A stretch of DNA of 5,363 nt from an uncultured Muribaculaceae bacterium (lineage in GTDB: Bacteria; Bacteroidota; Bacteroidia; Bacteroidales; Muribaculaceae). The stretch's first letter is position 1, and each line of letters opens with the position of its first letter. Made by a program: the position numbers and the translations under genes. The DNA is taken from positions 1 to 5,363 of the forward strand of contig CAJTUG010000071.1 in the NCBI GenBank assembly GCA_910579605.1. The letters run 5' to 3'. The notes below the pieces were generated by a model. It saw only the letters and a program-made list of their open reading frames with translations, searched no databases and was not told where the DNA came from. Positions 1 through 5,349 of this stretch are shown here, in pieces.

Positions 1-227
1 ACGAAAAGAGTGGCAGACATGCTTATAAAAAACAGATTTGAAATGCTTACAACATCGGAATCGACCAAAATAATATTTCCTATTCCGGCTCCTGCAAGAT
101 ACATGGATACTACAGACCCAAGACCTCCAACCCCGACTACTAACACTTTGGCATTAGCAAGCCTGTCTTGGCCTTCTTGGCCAATCTGGCTAAGCATTAT
201 CTGCCTGCTATATCTTGAAGATTGCAT
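1..227 (-). CDS. thiF: ThiF, ThiS adenylyltransferase, 5' part only, possibly disrupted
   Basis: ThiF belongs to the E1-like/MoeB family. It adenylates the C-terminal glycine of the sulfur carrier ThiS so that sulfur can be loaded for thiazole synthesis. The visible 75 codons start at an ATG three bases after the thiH stop. They show the YSRQI N-terminus with the conserved arginine (R8), the nucleotide-binding loop GVGGLGS (residues 32-38) and the strand and acidic turn LVDSDVVSISNL (54-65). A proline usually follows the loop, but here residue 39 is valine. The family continues after SNL with a QRQ-like motif whose arginine is important for catalysis. Here the frame reads FFISMSATLF instead, and neither other frame restores QRQ. 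The frame is still open at the window edge. It is the last operon gene visible. The identity of the N-terminal part is secure, but whether the gene is intact is doubtful. Confidence 0.8.
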   Translation of the reverse strand, partial: MQSSRYSRQIMLSQIGQEGQDRLANAKVLVVGVGGLGSVVSMYLAGAGIGNIILVDSDVVSISNLFFISMSATLF

Positions 228-230
228 TTT

Positions 231-1358
231 TTATAATCGAGAAGATGGCAAATCAAACACACGATCCCAATCTTTCCAAACTGGTTCTCGTCCCAATGTA
301 CGCAAATCTGCGGCCACAGTCTGGGGGTTGGCATCGTCGCTTATTGCAAATTGTTCAAGAGAATTTACATGAGTAGCATATCCTCCAGGCTCTGTTTTAG
401 AACCTGCGCTCATTGTCGTTACACCAAGAGTGGCCATATGGTTTCGGAAATCGTGATTCTCGCGAGTGGAATAAGATATATCTACATCTGGGTCGAAAAT
501 ACGGAAAGCAAATGTGAGCTGAGCTAATTCGCGATCGCTCATCACAACATTTGGTTGGTATCCGGATTCCGACGGACGCATTCTGGGGAAATTAACAGAA
601 TACTTAGTCTTCCAATATACTTTGCGGAGATATGAGAGATGACGCGCCATCATTGTTACGTCTGTGCGCCAATCTTCAAGACCAATGAGAACACCCATGC
701 CTATTTTATGCACTCCGGCTTGACCCATACGGTCAAAACCATTCAAACGCCACTCAAAATTACTTTTCATGCCAGCAGGATGATAAACTTTATATCTTGC
801 AGCATTATAAGTTTCTTGAAAACAAATAACTCCGTTGAGACCCGAATGAGTGAGTCTTTCATAGTCTTCGGAACTGAGAGGCATAACCTCAATAGTGAGA
901 CTGCTGAAATACTTACGGCAGACTTTCAAAGCCTCTTCTATATAGTCTGTACCTGCTAAACGAGGGTTTTCGCCTGTTACGATGAGCAAATTTTCAAACG
1001 GCCCGAGTTTTTTTATAGCCCGACATTCTTCTTCTATTTCCTCTGGGGTGAGGATAACCCGCTTGAATTTATTGTGGTGGTTAAAGCCACAATAAACGCA
1101 AGAATTAGTGCAAGAATTAGTTATATAGAGCGGTATAAACATTGAAATTGTCTTACCGAAGCGTTGCTCAGTGATTATACGGCTTTTCTGAGCCATCTGT
1201 TCCAGATAGGGTGCTGCAGCCGGCGATATCAAAGCCATAAAATCATAGTCGTCAAGACGGCTTTTGGCGAGGGCTCTTTCTACATCAGAGGCTGTCATAG
1301 CCATAATTGTGGCCGTTGTCTGGTCCCAATCGTACTTTTTAAGTTCGTCGGAAAACAT
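231..1358 (-). CDS. thiH: ThiH, tyrosine lyase (2-iminoacetate synthase)
   Basis: This radical SAM enzyme splits tyrosine into p-cresol and dehydroglycine (2-iminoacetate), the glycine-derived precursor that ThiG uses for the thiazole ring. It is the oxygen-sensitive route, which fits an anaerobe; aerobes often use the oxidase ThiO. The protein is 375 residues, normal for ThiH. The CxxxCxxC cluster motif reads CTNSCVYC with cysteines at 83, 87 and 90, followed by GFNHHNK. Downstream, VTGENPRLAG and the segment around LIGLEDWRTD match the family's SAM-binding barrel. I place the start at the ATG giving MFSDELKKYDWDQ, five bases after the thiG stop. A TTG three codons upstream (1367) overlaps that stop and is less likely. 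In the Bacteroides operons I recall, thiC precedes thiH; here thiG does. The stop is three bases before thiF. Confidence 0.96.
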   Translation of the reverse strand: MFSDELKKYDWDQTTATIMAMTASDVERALAKSRLDDYDFMALISPAAAPYLEQMAQKSRIITEQRFGKTISMFIPLYITNSCTNSCVYCGFNHHNKFKRVILTPEEIEEECRAIKKLGPFENLLIVTGENPRLAGTDYIEEALKVCRKYFSSLTIEVMPLSSEDYERLTHSGLNGVICFQETYNAARYKVYHPAGMKSNFEWRLNGFDRMGQAGVHKIGMGVLIGLEDWRTDVTMMARHLSYLRKVYWKTKYSVNFPRMRPSESGYQPNVVMSDRELAQLTFAFRIFDPDVDISYSTRENHDFRNHMATLGVTTMSAGSKTEPGGYATHVNSLEQFAISDDANPQTVAADLRTLGREPVWKDWDRVFDLPSSRL

Positions 1359-1363
1359 GGCAA

Positions 1364-2131
1364 TCAATCCAGGAAAGATGTTAAAGGACTCGTTGCGTTT
1401 GCGCCATTGCTAATGCCACCCAATCCTGCTTCGTATGCTTCGCGTCCAGCTATGGTTGCTTGTGCGAATGCACGAGCCATGCGCACGGGGTCACCGGATA
1501 CTGCAATTGCAGTGTTGACAAGAACAGCATCTGCACCCAGTTCCATTGCTTCTGCAGCGTGAGAAGGAGCACCAAGACCGGCATCGACAACCACAGGTAC
1601 TCGGCTTTGCTCAATTATTATACTAAGCAATTCTCTTGTAACCAAACCCTTATTTGATCCTATGGGAGCTGCCAATGGCATTACGGTGGCAGCACCGGCT
1701 TCTTCAAGTCTTTTACACAGGACAGGATCTGCCTGAATATACGGAAGGACTATAAAGCCCATAGATGCTAATTTTTCGGTGGCTTTAAGGGTTTCTATCG
1801 GGTCTGGCAAGAGATAGCGTGGATCCGGGTGTATTTCAAGTTTCAGAAAATTTGTTCCGAAAGCCTCACGGGCCAATTGGGCAGCAAAAACGGCTTCTTC
1901 AGCGTCGCGCACACCCGATGTATTAGGCAATAATTGAATGCCGTCGGCCACGATATGCTTTAACATGTCGTCGTTGCGGTTTTCCATATCTATCCTTTTC
2001 ATGGCAACAGTCACCATTTGAGAGCCAGAAGCCTTTATGGCTTCTTCCATAAGTTGGTTGCTGCGAAATTTGCCGGTTCCGACAAAGAGACGTGAACTGA
2101 ATTCAACGCCTCCTATTATCAATTTGCTCAT
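1364..2131 (-). CDS. thiG: ThiG, thiazole synthase
   Basis: ThiG is the TIM-barrel enzyme that makes thiazole phosphate from 1-deoxy-D-xylulose 5-phosphate, dehydroglycine (from ThiH) and the sulfur of ThiS thiocarboxylate. The 255-residue length is typical. Visible family motifs, in order, are GTGKF (18-22), LLPNTSG (67-73), FLKLEIHPD (95-103) with K97 as the expected Schiff-base lysine for the sugar, LPDPIETLKA (108-117), VMPLAAPIGS (150-159) for phosphate binding, VVDAGLGAPS (181-190) and ADAVLVNTAIA (200-210). No key residue appears to be missing. The start ATG is five bases after the stop of the upstream tenI-thiE fusion, and the TGA stop is five bases before the thiH ATG. The gene lies in the riboswitch-controlled operon next to its partners ThiS, ThiH and ThiF. 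Confidence 0.97.
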   Translation of the reverse strand: MSKLIIGGVEFSSRLFVGTGKFRSNQLMEEAIKASGSQMVTVAMKRIDMENRNDDMLKHIVADGIQLLPNTSGVRDAEEAVFAAQLAREAFGTNFLKLEIHPDPRYLLPDPIETLKATEKLASMGFIVLPYIQADPVLCKRLEEAGAATVMPLAAPIGSNKGLVTRELLSIIIEQSRVPVVVDAGLGAPSHAAEAMELGADAVLVNTAIAVSGDPVRMARAFAQATIAGREAYEAGLGGISNGANATSPLTSFLD

Positions 2132-2136
2132 ATATT

Positions 2137-3339
2137 TTAATCTTGGTTGTTATTTGCTAATGCTTTAATAATTCTCTCGGTTGCTACAACGGGATTGTCG
2201 CTCCTTATTATTGCACCTGAAACTGCTACGCCATCTACGCTTGTTGACATAATATCTGCTATATCGTCTTTTTCAATCCCGCCAATAGCAACAACGGGCA
2301 GCCTTATACCCTGTTTACTCATAAACTCCATTGCTATCTTATAGCCATCCAAACCCAAAACCGGGCTGAGTTTTTTCTTGGTTGTAGTAAAGCGGAATGG
2401 GCCGTAACCCACATAATCCGCACTATCAGATGCTGCGATAAAAATATCTTCGGGAGTATTGGCTGTTGCACCTATGATTTTCCCCGGTCCCAAAATCTTA
2501 CGTGCCTGCAAAAGTGGCATGTCATTTTTACCCAAATGAACACCATCGGCATGACAGATTTCTACAAGCTCAACATGATCGTGAAGCAAAAAAACTGCAC
2601 CATATTCTTTGCACAAAACGCTGATAAGGCTTGACGCCTCAATTATATCCCTGTCGGGAGCTTCTTTCCAACGCAATTGAATCCAACGGCAACCGCCCTG
2701 CAGCGCATTTTTCACCTGCGTATAAGCATCTGATACGCTCACCGGGTTGGTTATGAATTGTAATTTAAAGCAAGACAAATCTATATGTTTCCTCCAGGCG
2801 TCAGAAAGCATGGCGACTCCATGAAAGCCTTGTGCCTTCAAATAATCACATTCATGGCGTGTTACTCCTCCAAGAGCTACTACACGTGCTTTAGTTTCTT
2901 TGAGAAAAGAATCAAGTTCTTGCTTGTTGAAAAGGCCTTGATAACCTGGCTTTGAAATACTATCAAAGATTGGACTTAGGGTAACGTAATCTATTGTATA
3001 GCAATCATTGCATTCAGAGAAACTATGCGCCGACCTGCTCACACGGCCATGCCAACCAGATGGTACTTGTGATGAACGGGAATTAAGATGAATACCGCCT
3101 ATCCCAAATTTATCTGCCAACGAGAAATGATCGTGGAGAGTGATACGGCCTCGAAATTCTTCGGGAATCTCCTTTAGTAATTCTGCCATTTCTGGCTCTG
3201 TAGCCTCGGGTTTGCGCAAATGCACATAATCAAACTCCCTTCCTTGTAAAAGTGAAGAGATAGCGTGGGCCTCGCCTTGATAGAAATACGGTGGGGTTAT
3301 AGCTATCTTAATGAAACTGTTATCCACCACAAACCGCAT
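2137..3339 (-). CDS. thiE: TenI-like / ThiE fusion, thiamine phosphate synthase
   Basis: One 400-residue frame holds two ThiE/TenI-superfamily barrels, each about 180-200 residues, the size of a whole single-domain family member. Domain 1 (about 10-185) is TenI-like: HLRKP (40-44), LHDHF (68-72), GGIHLN (81-86), SRSAHS (101-106), LSPIFDSISKPGY (121-133) and ALGGV (155-159). TenI of Bacillus is a thiazole tautomerase, but the role of this version is uncertain. Domain 2 (about 192-395) has classic ThiE motifs: QLRWK (221-225), LHDHV (252-256), DGVHLGKNDMP (265-275), GPFRFTTTKKK (313-323), AIGGI (351-355) and VSGAI (373-377). It should join HMP-PP and thiazole phosphate into thiamine phosphate. 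The linker is only a few residues. The ATG start overlaps the end of thiS by 20 bases; GTG codons at 3330 and 3327 are alternatives. As I recall, Bacteroides carries these as two separate genes. Confidence 0.93.
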   Translation of the reverse strand: MRFVVDNSFIKIAITPPYFYQGEAHAISSLLQGREFDYVHLRKPEATEPEMAELLKEIPEEFRGRITLHDHFSLADKFGIGGIHLNSRSSQVPSGWHGRVSRSAHSFSECNDCYTIDYVTLSPIFDSISKPGYQGLFNKQELDSFLKETKARVVALGGVTRHECDYLKAQGFHGVAMLSDAWRKHIDLSCFKLQFITNPVSVSDAYTQVKNALQGGCRWIQLRWKEAPDRDIIEASSLISVLCKEYGAVFLLHDHVELVEICHADGVHLGKNDMPLLQARKILGPGKIIGATANTPEDIFIAASDSADYVGYGPFRFTTTKKKLSPVLGLDGYKIAMEFMSKQGIRLPVVAIGGIEKDDIADIMSTSVDGVAVSGAIIRSDNPVVATERIIKALANNNQD

Positions 3340-3523
3340 TTATCACTATTATTTTCATACCCTCGCATAAAGCATAATCCGGCCACGACGCTCGAGGTAC
3401 GACCGTGTTGTCTACAGCAGCAGCAACTCCTGGCTTATCCAGTTTCTGATCTGCCAACAATTTTGCCAAAGTGTCTATAGACGAGTCTATTTCAATCTCT
3501 TGCTTGTTGATTTCTACTTTCAT
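3320..3523 (-). CDS. thiS: ThiS, sulfur carrier protein
   Basis: ThiS is a small ubiquitin-fold protein. Its C-terminal glycine is adenylated by ThiF and converted to a thiocarboxylate that donates sulfur to ThiG. The 67-residue length fits the family. The sequence starts MKVEINKQEIEI and includes GVAAAVDNTVVPRASW (32-47), matching the family's V-A-(V/L)-N-x-x-(I/V)-V-P/K-R-x-x-W stretch. It ends in INAVCGG with the required Gly-Gly at 66-67. It is the first gene after the TPP riboswitch. No Shine-Dalgarno sequence is evident before the ATG, which is usual in Bacteroidetes. Its last 20 bases overlap the start of the tenI-thiE fusion, so the two are probably translationally coupled. Confidence 0.96.
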   Translation of the reverse strand: MKVEINKQEIEIDSSIDTLAKLLADQKLDKPGVAAAVDNTVVPRASWPDYALCEGMKIIVINAVCGG

Positions 3524-3590
3524 AATAATATCTACTTAAGAAAGCAGCACGAAATCCGAGGGATACAAGAATAAGCTAAAAGATTAAAAT

Positions 3591-3667
3591 TCAAGTCCTT
3601 GCGCCGGTACTAACCGAATCAAGTTCCAAGGGTATAAATCTCAGCCACAAAGGCACCCCTCTTGAGT
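3591..3667 (-). promoter_or_regulatory. TPP riboswitch (THI element)
   Basis: Read on the minus strand, the leader contains the conserved parts of the thiamine pyrophosphate aptamer in the right order. P1 is TCAAG (3665-3661) pairing with CTTGA (3595-3591). P2 is AGGGGT against ACCCT. The GCC/GGC hairpin is followed directly by the invariant CTGAGA of the pyrimidine-sensing arm. Next comes GAACTTGA (family GAACYTGA), and then the CGG-TTAGTA-CCG hairpin followed by GCGCAAGGA of the pyrophosphate-sensing arm. It lies about 70 bases upstream of the thiS ATG. High TPP should reduce expression of the operon. I see no good intrinsic terminator between the aptamer and thiS. The best hairpin is ATCC-CTC-GGAT (around 3556-3566), which lacks a clean T-run, so the mode of control is unresolved. 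Confidence 0.95.
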
Positions 3668-3682
3668 GTTTACTTTCTGATG

Positions 3683-3712
3683 CAAAATTAATGAAATTAT
3701 GGGAAAAAACAA
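3683..3712 (-). promoter_or_regulatory. Bacteroidetes-type promoter of the thi operon
   Basis: On the minus strand, TAATTTTG (3690-3683) matches the Bacteroidetes -7 consensus TAnnTTTG exactly. A TTG (3712-3710), the -33 element, lies 19 bases upstream, which is the normal spacing. Transcription would start near 3676, a few bases before the riboswitch P1 stem, giving a leader of about 150 nt to thiS. The -33 element falls in the loop of the hairpin that follows the upstream gene. Confidence 0.7.
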
Positions 3713-3722
3713 TTTTCCCATA
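3698..3722 (-). terminator. Hairpin after the DUF4919 gene, possible terminator
   Basis: A perfect 10-bp inverted repeat (TATGGGAAAA / TTTTCCCATA) with a 5-base loop starts five bases after the stop of the upstream minus-strand gene. Position and stem fit a terminator, but only three pairs are GC and the sequence that follows (ATTTCATTAATTTT) is a weak T-run. The loop contains the -33 element of the thi promoter, so it could also be a protein-binding site. Confidence 0.4.
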
Positions 3723-3727
3723 AAAAA

Positions 3728-4465
3728 TTATTCTACGCTTTCCGAAATTTCTGCAGGATGCTTGAGGAAATATTGATGCAACAACTCGTCTATATTAAAA
3801 TAATATCCGTCGGGGGCTTTCGGATCTTTTTTCTCCACTTCAATAAAATCGTAGTAAGGAGGTTCAAAACGTTGGCTCGTTGCAGTGAGTCCGGATATGT
3901 TGAGAAAATCGTATTCATGCTGAGGATAAACCACAATCCATGCATTATCGGAATCTGCACCGGTGCCAGAAGCGGCAATTACAAGTAAAAGATGGTTTAG
4001 TTTATATTGCCATATTTTTGCAAGATCATATTTGCGGTTTTGCTCATAAACGTATATCCGGTTTGTCAATTGCCGTAAATCTATAGGATTTGAAGCAAGA
4101 ACTTGCTCTGCATAATCAAGCATTTTCACCCTATCAGCACGAGTACGGTTTGCTTTGGCATAGATAGGAGTAAGCTCTTGCAGCAACTCGGGATTTGGCG
4201 TAGCCCTATAAGGGTCGTAGTCTTCTTGAAAAAAAGTTCCATAATAAAAATATTGGAACTCTTCGTTGGTCATGGTCGTATCATTGGCTTGAAAAGACTT
4301 GAGAAGCTTAGGATAGTAATACGGCGAAGACGGATCTACGGATGCTTTTGCAATCTCCTCCATTTTGGGAGGACCTAATTCAGCTCTTTGATTTGTCTTT
4401 GTTGGAGCTGCCGATGCTACATAGGCAAGCGATATCAAGCTTAAAAAAAGAAATTTTCTTATCAT
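3728..4465 (-). CDS. Secreted DUF4919-like protein
   Basis: This is a protein of unknown function that I recognise as resembling the Bacteroidetes DUF4919 family. From the ATG at 4465 it has 245 residues. A signal peptide, MIRKFLFLSLISLAYVASA, has two basic residues, a hydrophobic core and an ASA cleavage site, so the protein should be exported. No cysteine lies at the cleavage site, so it is not a typical lipoprotein. Family-like segments are NEEFQYFYYGTFFQEDYDPY (67-86), the helical part around 110-160, HEYDFLNISGL (183-193), and YDFIEVE followed by GYYFNIDELL near the C-terminus. A longer reading from 4531 would add 22 residues that would bury the signal peptide, so I rejected it. The ATG overlaps the upstream stop as ATGA, which suggests translational coupling to the membrane protein gene. 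The role is unknown. Confidence 0.82.
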   Translation of the reverse strand: MIRKFLFLSLISLAYVASAAPTKTNQRAELGPPKMEEIAKASVDPSSPYYYPKLLKSFQANDTTMTNEEFQYFYYGTFFQEDYDPYRATPNPELLQELTPIYAKANRTRADRVKMLDYAEQVLASNPIDLRQLTNRIYVYEQNRKYDLAKIWQYKLNHLLLVIAASGTGADSDNAWIVVYPQHEYDFLNISGLTATSQRFEPPYYDFIEVEKKDPKAPDGYYFNIDELLHQYFLKHPAEISESVE

Positions 4466-4935
4466 AACAATATGGAAGAGAGCGAAATTGCACAAACAGA
4501 AAAAGTTACGACGGCCGGCAAGCCCAACCATGCAATAAATGAGGCAAAATCTGCTGCCCCCTCACCGAGTCTACGCGATTGAGGGGTGCGAAGGTATGCC
4601 ACACCTCCCAACAAAGCGCCGAAGGCACTGCCGACGATTACCATCCCTTGAGTAGGGCTAAGAAGATAACCCAACAAGACACCTATCAGAGCGCCACACA
4701 CAACATACCATCGGCCTGCGCCTGCACGTTGGCGTCCGCCCCAATACTGTATAACAGTGGCAATAGCAGCAGCGATACCCCAGAAAATGAGGGTACGGCT
4801 CTGTCCCGGAACAGTATGAGCCACCAAAGGCAAAAGTGATAAATAGGCCACTATGGCCGACGGTACCCGAGGCATAAATGCACCTATAACGGCACAAAAA
4901 GCCAGGGCCAAAGATAATATTTCAAGAGAAGTCAT
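4462..4935 (-). CDS. Small integral membrane protein, DUF456-like
   Basis: A 157-residue, strongly hydrophobic protein with about five membrane segments: roughly residues 5-20, 24-41, 48-64, 76-93 and 96-114, plus a C-terminal one at 133-153. The Gly/Ala-rich stretch from GAGRWYVVCGALIG through SPTQGMVIVGSAFGALLGG (71-111) resembles the paired glycine-rich helices of DUF456 proteins. A polar loop, TPQSRRLGEG (117-126), lies before the last helix. The start is the first ATG of the frame, and no strong Shine-Dalgarno sequence precedes it. Its stop overlaps the start of the downstream secreted protein by four bases. No function is known to me. The membrane assignment is solid; the family name is tentative. 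It could also be a lineage-specific membrane protein. Confidence 0.75.
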   Translation of the reverse strand: MTSLEILSLALAFCAVIGAFMPRVPSAIVAYLSLLPLVAHTVPGQSRTLIFWGIAAAIATVIQYWGGRQRAGAGRWYVVCGALIGVLLGYLLSPTQGMVIVGSAFGALLGGVAYLRTPQSRRLGEGAADFASFIAWLGLPAVVTFSVCAISLSSILL

Positions 4936-4961
4936 TTGTATTCAGTGTAGGGTTGTCCATA

Positions 4962-4980
4962 TTTCTCACTCAATGAGAAA
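4962..4980. repeat. Inverted repeat in the leader of the membrane protein gene
   Basis: A perfect 7-bp inverted repeat, TTTCTCA-CTCAA-TGAGAAA, lies 27 bases upstream of the ATG at 4935. If the transcript begins near 5056 it is in the 5' untranslated region and could form a small hairpin. As DNA it could be an operator half-site pair. Its function is not shown. Confidence 0.45.
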
Positions 4981-5062
4981 CTGCTGAGTATAGACAGCTG
5001 CAATACAATTTATAGCTCCAAAAAGAGTGGCAGTTGAAACCTGCAGGCATATCTCAGCACCA

Positions 5063-5070
5063 CAAAGTTA
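5063..5070 (-). promoter_or_regulatory. Candidate -7 promoter box for the membrane protein / DUF4919 unit
   Basis: Minus-strand TAACTTTG matches TAnnTTTG. It would give a leader of about 120 nt to the ATG at 4935. The -33 position, around 5090-5092, reads TGG rather than TTG, so the upstream half is weak. Confidence 0.4.
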
Positions 5071-5090
5071 ACGAAAAGCAGCCAAAAGGC

Positions 5091-5158
5091 CATTGTGCTA
5101 AAAATCTTTTTTGCAATATTTCACCTTTGTTAGCACCTTGACGCCTCGGTGCACAATG
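5091..5158. repeat. Overlapping inverted repeats between the divergent promoters
   Basis: CATTGTGC (5091-5098) is the exact reverse complement of GCACAATG (5151-5158). The same left arm, as GTGCTAA (5095-5101), also pairs with TTAGCAC (5130-5136). GCACC (5133-5137) can pair with GGTGC (5148-5152). The three pairings compete with each other. This could be an operator between the two promoters or a switchable RNA fold, but pairs of this length also arise by chance in several hundred bases. Confidence 0.35.
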
Positions 5159-5196
5159 TTTTCGCAGATAAATTACAATTCCTTAAATTTTTTGCA

Positions 5197-5204
5197 TATA
5201 TTTG
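5197..5204 (+). promoter_or_regulatory. Candidate rightward -7 promoter box
   Basis: Plus-strand TATATTTG matches TAnnTTTG, and the flanking sequence is AT-rich. No clear TTTG or TTG is found 19-21 bases upstream. Transcription would begin near 5211 and run through the two micro-ORFs out of the window. Confidence 0.4.
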
Positions 5205-5219
5205 CGGAGTAAAATACAG

Positions 5220-5291
5220 ATGTTCTCTGCCAAGCATATTTTTCTGCATTTTGCACATCTCGGTTCATCTCCATCTCTAAATAACCAATAA
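5220..5291 (+). CDS. Possible 23-residue leader ORF
   Basis: This is a short open frame, MFSAKHIFLHFAHLGSS and onward, ending in TAA. It begins about 15 bases after the rightward -7 box, with GGAG ten bases before the ATG. It contains three histidines but no run of one amino acid, so it is not an obvious attenuation peptide. A frame this short can occur by chance. The only support is its place between a promoter box and a second short ORF. Confidence 0.25.
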   Translation: MFSAKHIFLHFAHLGSSPSLNNQ

Positions 5292-5297
5292 AAATTA

Positions 5298-5349
5298 TCC
5301 TCTGTACCGAACCGGAGGAATTATAGAAATGTTTAAAAGCAACAAATAA
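5298..5349 (+). promoter_or_regulatory. Leader with strong Shine-Dalgarno, masking hairpin and a 6-codon ORF
   Basis: GGAGGA (5314-5319) lies ten bases before an ATG at 5329 that opens the micro-ORF MFKSNK, with its stop at 5347-5349. TCCTC (5298-5302) can pair with GAGGA (5315-5319) over a 12-base loop and would hide the ribosome site. Strong Shine-Dalgarno sequences are rare in Bacteroidetes messages, where ribosomal protein bS21 helps shield the anti-Shine-Dalgarno tail. This makes a regulated leader plausible. The downstream gene is not in the window. Confidence 0.4.

Noticed and set aside
10..372. 120-residue plus-strand open frame
   Set aside because: It runs antisense to thiF and thiH, which have clear family motifs, and its own protein shows no recognisable domain.
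639..959. 106-residue plus-strand open frame
   Set aside because: It lies wholly inside thiH on the opposite strand and has no family features or promoter.
1359..1367. TTG start for ThiH three codons upstream
   Set aside because: An ATG at 1358 fits the expected N-terminus (MFSDEL) and avoids a rare start overlapping the thiG stop.
1164..1562. 132-residue plus-strand open frame across the thiG/thiH junction
   Set aside because: It is antisense to two well-supported genes, and its residues reflect their reverse complement.
3790..3978. 62-residue minus-strand frame inside the DUF4919-like gene
   Set aside because: It is another frame of the same stretch, with no independent start signal or recognisable sequence.
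4466..4531. 22-residue N-terminal extension of the DUF4919-like protein
   Set aside because: It would bury the signal peptide and overlaps the upstream gene by 70 bases, whereas the ATG at 4465 gives a clean ATGA overlap and signal sequence.
4658..4897. 79-residue minus-strand frame, rich in Cys and Tyr, inside the membrane protein gene
   Set aside because: The alternative frame has the hydrophobic pattern of a membrane protein and a good overlap with the next gene; this one has neither.
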